Source: Clostridia bacterium (GTDB lineage: Bacteria; Bacillota; Clostridia; Oscillospirales; Acutalibacteraceae). Taken from it: DNA of 64,000 bases. Location of the stretch: NCBI GenBank assembly GCA_017507805.1, contig JAFWAC010000009.1:23893-87892 (forward strand), given 5' to 3'. Position numbers and translations under genes: made by a program. A model generated the notes under the pieces. The model was not told where the DNA came from, searched no databases, and saw nothing but the letters and a program-made list of their open reading frames with translations. Shown piece by piece: positions 18,876 through 26,010 of the stretch; the stretch's first letter is position 1; every line of letters starts with the position of its first letter.

Positions 18876-19772
18876 CTATTTCAAATAATAATTTTTATAT
18901 AAATTGTTCAGGTTGCGTGCAGAGGGGTATATAGACTGTGGGCTTAAAAAGTGTGAAAATTCAAAGGTTATAATTTTCTCTGAATACTTTTTATGATGCT
19001 CAAGCCTTTCTTTAAGCACCGAAAAAGGAATGGGGTAATACATACAGCGAACATCACGCTCAAAGGTTTCTGCATTTACCCATTGCTTAATATCATATTT
19101 ATTACAAAGCTTTTGCATTAACCCATAATATTCATCCATTAAGTGCAACGGCGCTGTTCCGTCCTGAAAAGCGCAAATATCAATATCCTTGCCCGCATAA
19201 TCAAAAATGCGATCCCACTCCTCATAGGTACTGCGCGGAGACCTGCCGTCCGGATAGTCAATATGGCTTTTAAAAAACGGACTTATAAGCACCTGCTTAT
19301 CGGGTGCCTTATCCTTGCAAAGTCCCGATAGTCCCTTCATAACATCACATATATTCAAGCGGTCACAATCAACCTCTTGGGGTATATACCAGCCCTTAAA
19401 GGACGGATAGTGTCCGTAACGCTCCCAAACCTCATCAATAAAAAATTTGTTTTTAAATATTTCAGTTCCGGCATCACCGTCATTCCATGTGAGGTTTGAG
19501 GTGTAAAGACCGAAAAAGACATCCATCCCTCGGTCTGATGCTTCTCTCAAAATAAAGTCTGCCAAATCATCGGTATGCAGTGTGCCGAATACCTTTGACG
19601 GATAAATTGTTTTGCCTCCAAATCCACCGCGTATAAATACAAGGGTATCAATTCCAATCTCCTGCATATTATCCAAATCCTGCCGCCACTGCTCAAACGA
19701 CCAATTTGATGACGGAATATCATAGGTAATTTCATCAATAAATGTTCCCGTAATAGGTCCTGCCTTTTTCAC
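18876..19772 (-). CDS. DUF4434 TIM-barrel, glycosidase-like protein
   Basis: 298 residues when started at the GTG at 19772, which has AAAGAGAGAG eight bases ahead. A TTG at 19793 would add seven residues but has no ribosome site. The sequence has the DUF4434 pattern: GPITGTFIDEI at the start, W..W..DL..M..IGIDTLVF and FFGLYTSNLTW, then FKGWYIPQEVD and ICAFQDGTAPL. This family adopts a glycosidase-like TIM barrel, and the Glu in IPQEVD and the Asp in CAFQDG fall where catalytic acids would be expected. It lacks a signal peptide, so it is cytoplasmic. It is the first gene of the glycan operon. Activity has not been established for the family as far as I know. Confidence 0.8.
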   Translation of the reverse strand: MKKAGPITGTFIDEITYDIPSSNWSFEQWRQDLDNMQEIGIDTLVFIRGGFGGKTIYPSKVFGTLHTDDLADFILREASDRGMDVFFGLYTSNLTWNDGDAGTEIFKNKFFIDEVWERYGHYPSFKGWYIPQEVDCDRLNICDVMKGLSGLCKDKAPDKQVLISPFFKSHIDYPDGRSPRSTYEEWDRIFDYAGKDIDICAFQDGTAPLHLMDEYYGLMQKLCNKYDIKQWVNAETFERDVRCMYYPIPFSVLKERLEHHKKYSEKIITFEFSHFLSPQSIYPSARNLNNLYKNYYLK

Positions 19773-19793
19773 TGTAATAACTCTCTCTTTCAA

Positions 19794-20093
19794 TACTGTT
19801 TTTTGACAATTGTTTTTTTATACTACGATTAATAAATTTATATTATTCTGCATAATAACACAAACAAAAATCCAAATTTATTGTATTTATATAACAAAGT
19901 GCTGTCAATATGTATGATTGAAATTTGATACAAATCAAAGAATTTTAATGCAAATGCAGACAACAAAAGCGCGATAGAAGCTTTAACGCCGCTATCACGC
20001 CCTTACTATCGTTTCGGTTTACATTCCTTGGGGGTTGAATATTTTTGAAATTTATGATATTATTAAGTAAACAAAACTTTGGGAGGTGCTCGT
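19794..20093. other. Divergent promoter region between glycan operon and DtxR-like gene
   Basis: About 300 AT-rich bases. They should hold the minus-strand promoter of the glycan operon (not resolved) and do hold a good plus-strand promoter at 20035-20063. A short imperfect hairpin, GCGCGATAG ... GCTATCACGC, lies at 19970-20000. Confidence 0.5.
20035..20063 (+). promoter_or_regulatory. Sigma-A-type promoter for the DtxR-like gene
   Basis: TTGAAT at 20035-20040, a 17-base spacer, and TATTAT at 20058-20063, 31 bases ahead of the start codon. Confidence 0.6.
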
Positions 20094-20456
20094 ATGCATT
20101 TACAGGAATCAGGAGAAATGTATCTTGAAACAATATTCGTTCTGTCTAAAAAAATCGGTCATGTGCGTTCTCTTGATGTAGCGGAATATATGGGATTTTC
20201 CAAGCCGAGTGTTTCCCGCGCCGTTTCTCTGCTTAAAAACGGAGAGTTTCTCACGGTTGACCGCGAAGGCTTTTTAAGTCTTACACCTACCGGTCTTGAA
20301 ATCGCTCAAAAAATTTACGAAAGGCACACCCTTTTAACCGAATATCTGATGAGCCTTGGGGTTGACCCTGATACCGCCTCGCGCGATGCCTGCAAAATGG
20401 AGCATCACATCAGCGAAACCACCTTTGAGGCAATAAAACGCCATGTAACCAAATAA
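20094..20456 (+). CDS. Short DtxR/MntR-family metal-dependent regulator
   Basis: 120 residues from the ATG at 20094, chosen because GGGAGGTG sits nine bases ahead; the in-frame TTG at 20079 lies within that signal. It has the DtxR/MntR plan: ESGEMYLETIFVL, then a winged helix (RSLDVAEYMGFSKPSVSRAVSLLKNGE, residues ~25-52), a wing with LTPTGLEIAQKIYERH, and a dimerisation part with GVDPDTASRDACKMEHHIS. Glu, Cys and His residues in the last segment match the metal-binding positions of the family. At 120 residues it lacks the C-terminal SH3/FeoA-like domain and is shorter than typical MntR. It probably controls manganese or iron homeostasis genes elsewhere; no transporter lies next to it. Confidence 0.85.
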   Translation: MHLQESGEMYLETIFVLSKKIGHVRSLDVAEYMGFSKPSVSRAVSLLKNGEFLTVDREGFLSLTPTGLEIAQKIYERHTLLTEYLMSLGVDPDTASRDACKMEHHISETTFEAIKRHVTK

Positions 20457-20463
20457 GAATAAT

Positions 20464-20499
20464 AAAAATGCAGACTGTAGCCTTCAGTCTGCATTTTTT
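20464..20499. terminator. Bidirectional intrinsic terminator between DtxR-like and AraC genes
   Basis: AAAAATGCAGACTG / CAGTCTGCATTTTTT forms a 13-14 bp stem with a 7-base loop and a U-run on both strands. It separates two convergent genes. Confidence 0.9.
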
Positions 20500-20513
20500 A
20501 TCGCCATTATGTG

Positions 20514-21299
20514 TTAAAAAATTTCGGGCAGGCTTTTTTGCCCGTCCTTAAGCAAATTGCTGAATTGTGAGGGTGTGAAGCCTGTCTCCGCCTTAAAAAC
20601 CTTGCTGAAATAGTAAACATCGCTGAAGCCGCTAAGCTCCGAAATTTCGCTTACCGATAAATATCCCGCTTTGAACAATGCCTTTGCCAAAGATATTTTG
20701 CAGAAAATAAGGTAACGGTTAGGTGTGATGTTAAAATGAGATTTGAAAATATCATTAAAGCGCCTGCGTGAAACACCGTACAGGGCAGCCGCGTTTTGAA
20801 GGCAATCCTTTTCTTTGAAATGCGCGTCAATAAGCTCCTTTGCGGCCATAATCCTTTTATCTGTCTGAATGTATTTACGGCATCGTATTTTTTCTAAAAG
20901 ATGGCAAAGCTTATATAAATAGCTTAATGTCAGGCTGTTACCCTCAAAATCACTGATTTTTTGCCGTTCAATCTGCTTTAAAAGCTTCACAACCTCGGTT
21001 TCGTTATCTATTTTGCGACAAAAGCTTTTTGTTGCTATCGGCTCGTAGGTTGTGAAATGCACGCTGTATGCAACACCCTTTTGTGCCACTTCAACCGAAT
21101 AATCCTCAGCCTGATTGAAAAAGAAAACGCAATTTTCCGAAAGATTGAATTTTTGATATCCAAAATCATGCATTGCACTGCCTGAAAGCTGAATTCCCAC
21201 AATATGGTTACAGCGATTTTCGGCTGTCCAACGCAGGGAACGGGGGGTATATTCCAAAAAAGCATCAATGCTTTTTATTCTCAAATTTTCAAATTCCAT
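20514..21299 (-). CDS. AraC-family transcriptional regulator
   Basis: 261 residues when begun at the ATG at 21299 (MEFENLRIKS), which has GAAAGGGGA about 12 bases upstream; an ATG at 21326 would add nine residues. The N-terminal half is a cupin-type sensor (IVGIQLSGSAMHDFGYQ, CVFFFNQAEDYSVEV). The C-terminal ~100 residues hold the two AraC helix-turn-helix motifs, LQNAAALYGVSRRRFNDIFK and VSEISELSGFSDVYYFSKVFK, ending GFTPSQFSNLL. It diverges from the aldo/keto reductase and glycyl radical enzyme genes across a 160-base promoter gap, so it is probably their regulator. The ligand is unknown. Confidence 0.88.
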   Translation of the reverse strand: MEFENLRIKSIDAFLEYTPRSLRWTAENRCNHIVGIQLSGSAMHDFGYQKFNLSENCVFFFNQAEDYSVEVAQKGVAYSVHFTTYEPIATKSFCRKIDNETEVVKLLKQIERQKISDFEGNSLTLSYLYKLCHLLEKIRCRKYIQTDKRIMAAKELIDAHFKEKDCLQNAAALYGVSRRRFNDIFKSHFNITPNRYLIFCKISLAKALFKAGYLSVSEISELSGFSDVYYFSKVFKAETGFTPSQFSNLLKDGQKSLPEIF

Positions 21300-21396
21300 A
21301 ACAGCGATATTCCCCTTTCTCATCATTATTGTAACCTTTTTTGTTATGTTTGTAAATATTTAATTTCCTTATTTTACAAAATTTCCTTAAAAAGCA

Positions 21397-21424
21397 TTGC
21401 GTTTTTATGTGAAAGGATTATCAT
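21397..21424 (+). promoter_or_regulatory. Candidate promoter of the aldo/keto reductase - glycyl radical enzyme operon
   Basis: TTGCGT at 21397-21402, a 16-base spacer and TATCAT at 21419-21424, followed by AAAGGAGAG and the ATG at 21460. The -35 is weak, as often seen in AraC-activated promoters. Confidence 0.45.
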
Positions 21425-21459
21425 AAAATTAAAGCTATTAAATAAAGGAGAGATACTCA

Positions 21460-22413
21460 ATGTTATCCAAAACTTTACCCAAAAGCAGTACAATAGTAGA
21501 CAGAAAAAACCTGAGCAGGGTGATTTTAGGAACCCATGTTTTCGGCAGTAAGCCGGATGATTTTTGTTTTAAAATAATGGATTTATTTACCGCGGCAGGC
21601 GGCAATATTTTTGACACAGCCGCAGCCTACGGAAACGGCAGCAGTGAAAGCTGTATAGGCAGATGGCTTAAAAATAAAAATCGGGAGAATTTTGTGATTT
21701 GCTCAAAATGCGGAAATCCCGAGTTTAAGGACGGTCTTTACTTCCGGCACCGCTTAACCCGTAAGGATATGACCGAGGATTTGGAAAACAGCTTTAAAAA
21801 TCTGCAGACAGATTATATAGACATTTATTTTGTTCATAAGGATGATCCCTCTGTGCCTGTGGCAGAAATTATTGATTTTCTTAATGAATATACTGCCAAG
21901 GGTGCAATAAGACACCTCGGCGCCTCTAATTGGACCTTACAGCGCATAGGCGAAGCTAATGCTTACGCAGAGAAAAAAGGTCTTAAGGGCTTCGAATTCA
22001 GCGAGCTTGCATTTTCTCTTAAAGAAAACTCCACAGAAGGTTGGGGAGAAAACGAGCGCGTGCTTGAAATGAACAAAACAGAGTTTACGGGATATATGCA
22101 AAATCAAATGCCTGTCTTTGGATATAATTCTCAGGCTTATGGTTATTTTTATAAAAACTTCAATCTGCCCGAAAATGAAATGGAGGGCTCTGTCACCAAC
22201 AGGGCTGCAGTAACACGCTTAAAGGAAATCTGCACCAAAACCGGTCTTGATATGAGAACCGCCCTTTTTGCAACCTACTTTGGAAGCGGTCTAAACACCT
22301 TCCCTGTGGTTTCGGCGTCAACCGTGGAGCATTTTGTTGAGTTGCTCGAAAGCTTTGGTGCTGTTCTTGACCGCAAGGATGCAGAGTATGTTCTCGGTGA
22401 AAGATTTTATTGA
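21460..22413 (+). CDS. Aldo/keto reductase
   Basis: 317 residues, a cytoplasmic NAD(P)H-dependent oxidoreductase with the (beta/alpha)8 fold. The catalytic tetrad is complete: Asp and Tyr in FDTAAAYGNG (around residues 50-56), Lys in VICSKCGN and His in IYFVHKDD. The loop GASNWTLQRI is typical of the YghZ/YajO-like branch. AKRs of this type reduce small aldehydes and ketones. The gene ends ten bases before the glycyl radical enzyme gene, which makes a two-gene operon, so the two enzymes may act in sequence, for example on lactaldehyde and a diol or on another sugar-derived aldehyde. This pathway is inference. AAAGGAGAG precedes the start. Confidence 0.88.
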   Translation: MLSKTLPKSSTIVDRKNLSRVILGTHVFGSKPDDFCFKIMDLFTAAGGNIFDTAAAYGNGSSESCIGRWLKNKNRENFVICSKCGNPEFKDGLYFRHRLTRKDMTEDLENSFKNLQTDYIDIYFVHKDDPSVPVAEIIDFLNEYTAKGAIRHLGASNWTLQRIGEANAYAEKKGLKGFEFSELAFSLKENSTEGWGENERVLEMNKTEFTGYMQNQMPVFGYNSQAYGYFYKNFNLPENEMEGSVTNRAAVTRLKEICTKTGLDMRTALFATYFGSGLNTFPVVSASTVEHFVELLESFGAVLDRKDAEYVLGERFY

Positions 22414-22423
22414 GGTGTGAATT

Positions 22424-24670
22424 ATGAATTATCCGAAATTGCGTGAGGAATTAATTGATTACTATTGGAATAAAGCCAATGACCGAGCAGATGTATTTTA
22501 CGAAAAATGCACTCCTTTGCTCGACAGCAGGGCTTATGAGGGTATGTCGGTTTACGATATGAAGCTGTTGCAATATCGCACCATCACAGAGGAAATGGAT
22601 CCGGTTGTGTTTCTTAATTCACCTTTTTATTACGAAACGGGCACCCTTTCTGCCCACTGTGACGGTGCGGCGGATTTCCGCGGTCACAAGCATCCGGGCG
22701 GTTGGACCTACAGGCAAAATCAGCATTTATTTGAGGAATTTGACACCGAGCTTTGGGATAAGCGTTGCAAGCAGGGTGAGGAAATGCTTTACCTTATCTG
22801 CGGTCCCTTTAACGATGTTTTTCAGCATTTTTCTTTTAATCACCGCCCCGTTCTTGAGGGTGGACTAAGCGGTATTTATAGTCGGGCACAAAATGAGCTT
22901 AAAAATGCGCAAACAGAAAAGGAAAAGGAATTTTTAAATGCTGTTTGTGAAGGCTTGCTTTGTATTAAGCGTATCAGCGAGAAGTTTGCTGAAAAGGCTG
23001 AGGCTCTCCTTGAAACAGCCTGCAACGACACCGCAAAGACAAATTTACAGCGCATTGCCGATTGTGCAAGGCGTACCCCGTGGGAAAAACCCGAAAGCTT
23101 TTATGAGGCACTCAACACATTAGCCTTTTGCAGAAAAGTGCTTGGTGCGTTGGAGGGTGTCGGCTTCAATTCCTTCGGGCGTGTGGATTTAGACCTGTAT
23201 CCTTTTTATAAGAAGGATATTGAAAACGGCAAAATTACCGAAGCGCAAGCTTACCAACTTGTTTGCGAGTTCCTCATAACCTTTGACTGCCACTATGACC
23301 ACGATATGATAATGGCTGGCTATGCCGACCATGAGCTTGAAAACACCTATGTTTTAGGCGGCTGTGATGCTGAGGGTAATCCACTTTACAATGAGCTTAC
23401 AAGAATGTTCCTGCAGGCCACAAGAGAGGAAAAGATAATCTACCCCAAAATCAAATGCCGTTTTTCGGCTAATTCCCCCAAGGAATATTTGGATGAAATA
23501 AACAGCTCTGTAATAAAGGGAACCAGCACCATTCTTTATCAGAATGACGATGCGGTAATCCCCGCGCTTTTAAAAACCGGCAAGCCCCTTGAGGAGGCAA
23601 GAGATTATGTTATTTCAGGTTGCTGGGACTTGAAAATACACGGAAAAGAAAAGCCCGGTTGCGGCGCCTATGTCAATATGCTTAAGGCATTTGAATTTTC
23701 TCTCCACAAGCTAACCGAAAAGCAAGAAAAGGTGGGCTTGAATTTTGCGCCGATAGACAATGCACAAAGCTTCGAAGATGTTTACCAAATAACCTGCGAT
23801 AATATAAATAAGCTTTTCACAGAGCGCGCGGCTGTCTCTGCCGCAGGTGGAAATATGTGGGATAAGGTAGATGTTTTACCGTTGTTTTCCTCCACCCTTG
23901 ATAACTGCCTTGAAAGCCGAAAGGATTTCACAGCAGGCGGCGCAAGATACAGGGATGATGTTTACCTCTGCTTTGGTTTCCCAAATATTGTTGACTCTTT
24001 GCTTGCGATAAAGGAGCTTTGCTTTGACAGCCGACAATACACCCTTGCCGAGTTGCTGAATGCCATCAGAAGCAATTGGGAGGGCTTTGAGGAAATGCGC
24101 AAAAAAGCAATGAAATGCCACGGCTGGGGTGACGGCAGCGAAGAAGCCTGCTCACTTGCCAACAGGTTTAACAACGACCTTTTCGGAATGCTTGATAAGC
24201 TCAGCGGTACGCATGGCGGCAAAATCAGATTAGGACACCTGACCTACACAGAAATTCGTTGGTGGGGAGAAAAAACGCTTGCCACTCCTGACGGCAGAAA
24301 GAACGGTGAATATTTTGCGCAGGGGCTTACACCCTCGCGTCTCAAGAAAATCCCATCGGTTACAAGCGTTATAAACACCCTTTCCTCAATTGACAAAACA
24401 ACCTTAGGCGGCAACTCGGTGGTTAATATTATATTGCCCTCCAACGGAATGAGCCTTGATATTTGCGAGGCATTCTTAAGGGCTGTGGCAAATACCGCCG
24501 TGCAGTCCCTACAGCTCAACTGCACCTCAAAGGAAGAGCTGCTCGATGCGCAGAAGCATCCCGAAAATTATCCCGACCTCATCGTGCGGGTTACAGGCTT
24601 TTCTGCAAAATTCACCTCCCTTTCGCCTGAATGGCAGCAGGAGGTCATCACAAGGAATTTTTACGAATAA
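22424..24670 (+). CDS. Glycyl radical enzyme of the pyruvate formate-lyase family, atypical active site
   Basis: 748 residues, close to the usual size for this family. The glycyl radical site is near the C-terminus, RVTGFSAKF, with Gly725 as the radical-bearing residue and a following SLSPEWQQEVITRN like the classical motif. The thiyl-radical cysteine is Cys400 in SGCWD. Most diol dehydratases, choline lyases and hydroxyproline dehydratases read GCxE, and formate-lyases have a CC pair, so GCWD fits none of the well-known classes. The enzyme needs a radical-SAM activase, and none is in this window. Context (AKR partner, AraC regulator, rhamnose locus nearby) allows a role in deoxysugar-derived diol breakdown, but the substrate is unassigned. 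The enzyme should be oxygen-sensitive and the host anaerobic. Confidence 0.88.
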   Translation: MNYPKLREELIDYYWNKANDRADVFYEKCTPLLDSRAYEGMSVYDMKLLQYRTITEEMDPVVFLNSPFYYETGTLSAHCDGAADFRGHKHPGGWTYRQNQHLFEEFDTELWDKRCKQGEEMLYLICGPFNDVFQHFSFNHRPVLEGGLSGIYSRAQNELKNAQTEKEKEFLNAVCEGLLCIKRISEKFAEKAEALLETACNDTAKTNLQRIADCARRTPWEKPESFYEALNTLAFCRKVLGALEGVGFNSFGRVDLDLYPFYKKDIENGKITEAQAYQLVCEFLITFDCHYDHDMIMAGYADHELENTYVLGGCDAEGNPLYNELTRMFLQATREEKIIYPKIKCRFSANSPKEYLDEINSSVIKGTSTILYQNDDAVIPALLKTGKPLEEARDYVISGCWDLKIHGKEKPGCGAYVNMLKAFEFSLHKLTEKQEKVGLNFAPIDNAQSFEDVYQITCDNINKLFTERAAVSAAGGNMWDKVDVLPLFSSTLDNCLESRKDFTAGGARYRDDVYLCFGFPNIVDSLLAIKELCFDSRQYTLAELLNAIRSNWEGFEEMRKKAMKCHGWGDGSEEACSLANRFNNDLFGMLDKLSGTHGGKIRLGHLTYTEIRWWGEKTLATPDGRKNGEYFAQGLTPSRLKKIPSVTSVINTLSSIDKTTLGGNSVVNIILPSNGMSLDICEAFLRAVANTAVQSLQLNCTSKEELLDAQKHPENYPDLIVRVTGFSAKFTSLSPEWQQEVITRNFYE

Positions 24671-24682
24671 CATAATCATTTA

Positions 24683-24724
24683 AAAAACACGGTAGAAGTT
24701 AAAAATAACTTCTACCGTGTTTTT
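24683..24724. terminator. Bidirectional terminator between the glycyl radical enzyme and the helicase/kinase run
   Basis: AAAACACGGTAGAAGTTA / TAACTTCTACCGTGTTTT is a near-perfect 18-bp stem with a short A-rich loop and U-runs on both sides. It ends two convergent operons. Confidence 0.9.
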
Positions 24725-24744
24725 GTTACATCACAAAATTCCAA

Positions 24745-26010
24745 TTATGCTTTTGGCAATTCATTTTGTATTCCAAGCTCCTTTGATATGCCGAGAAGCA
24801 AATCGGTTTGGGTATCATTTTCCGAAAACGCCGCCTCAAGCATAATGTTAAGCTCATTAAGTGGAGTTTGCTCTGCCAGAATTTTAAGATACTGGCACAC
24901 AAATGCAAGCCTTTTATCGGCAGTATCGCGGCTAAAGCTTGCAAAATTTCCCGCGTATGACGGGTAAGAATAGGTATAAATATTATTAACCGAGCCCAAG
25001 CCTGTCAACAGCTTTAAAACATCAAAATTATATTCGGTCAATGCTCTGCCCGAAATTATGAAACGGTGGTCTGACACCTGCTCGGTAAACTCAGGTCTAA
25101 GCTTCAGGCCCTCGTTTAAATAATATTCTATACCGCTTTTAAATCTTTCCCTCGAAGCCTCCTTCATTGCAAGCTCGCTCACCTGCAAGGCGGCGTTGTT
25201 TACAATTTCCTGTCCCTGCGCTGTATTATAAACCGGATACTGAAGTCCTAACATTCGGGCGGTTTTCTCCTCTCCGATACCAAAGGGCTGCCAGAGGAAA
25301 TAGGGCTGTTTACCGTCCTCAGAAATTTCAATATCAGCAAAAATCAAGGGCTCATAGCCCTCAAGCTGAATCAAATAGGCAGCGGCATATTTGATACCCA
25401 CAAACTGAGGGTCGGATATCCCTGTCACATTTACACTTATACTGCTGCGTGCGCGATTTCTAAGTGCCATATCACAGCCATCGTTAAAACGCGAAATGAC
25501 CGTAGCAGTATCGGTAAAATCAATACCGCCTATAACCACCGAATAGGCTATATGCTTTTCAAAATCCTCCTCAGAATATGCAGTTCTGCCAAGTCTTAAG
25601 GGATAACCGTTGACGGCATCCACCTCAAAGGTCTGGCGCATACTTTTGGGTAAAATTTTTCTGTTTGCCGCTAAAGATTGCTTTCCAAGCTTTGTCACGG
25701 CAAGTGTGTCATCAAGATAACAGTAGCTTCGAAGCAACTTGGTTATTTGCGCGACATATCGGGTTGTGAGCCCCATAAAGCCCGATATTTCCTCCATACT
25801 GCAAAAGCCCGCATCATAGAATTTAAGCACAGCCCGTTCAACCGCGGTGAAATCCTCATAGCTTTCCTCGCTTATACCTGCATCAATTACCGCAATCGGA
25901 TAATAAACCTTTGAAAAAAGCTGTAAATAATTCAGGTCTATAAAGGGGTATGTACGGCAAATTCTGCGAAGGGCATCATCCATATTGATACCGGTTTTAT
26001 TATTCGCCAA
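24745..26010 (-). CDS. Unknown protein with N-terminal winged-helix-like region, last gene of kinase/helicase cassette
   Basis: 421 residues. I place the start at the TTG at 26010, because GGTGGAGGTG lies six bases ahead inside the end of the helicase gene; a GTG at 26025 and an ATG at 25983 are less well supported. Residues ~55-115 look like a winged helix (FTAVERAVLKFYDAGFCSMEEISGFMGL, then TRYVAQITKLLRSY and an LAVTKLGKQSL wing). The remainder (~150-421) is a mixed alpha/beta domain that I do not recognise, with no membrane segment and no nuclease motif (PLD HxK, HNH or GIY) that I could find. It overlaps the helicase gene by 11 bases, so translation is probably coupled. It may be a nucleic-acid-binding adaptor of the helicase; this is inference. 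Confidence 0.75.
   Translation of the reverse strand: MANNKTGINMDDALRRICRTYPFIDLNYLQLFSKVYYPIAVIDAGISEESYEDFTAVERAVLKFYDAGFCSMEEISGFMGLTTRYVAQITKLLRSYCYLDDTLAVTKLGKQSLAANRKILPKSMRQTFEVDAVNGYPLRLGRTAYSEEDFEKHIAYSVVIGGIDFTDTATVISRFNDGCDMALRNRARSSISVNVTGISDPQFVGIKYAAAYLIQLEGYEPLIFADIEISEDGKQPYFLWQPFGIGEEKTARMLGLQYPVYNTAQGQEIVNNAALQVSELAMKEASRERFKSGIEYYLNEGLKLRPEFTEQVSDHRFIISGRALTEYNFDVLKLLTGLGSVNNIYTYSYPSYAGNFASFSRDTADKRLAFVCQYLKILAEQTPLNELNIMLEAAFSENDTQTDLLLGISKELGIQNELPKA

Noticed and set aside
19794-20093. Riboswitch or other leader RNA ahead of the DtxR-like gene
   Set aside because: Only one short imperfect hairpin is visible and it matches no riboswitch consensus I know.
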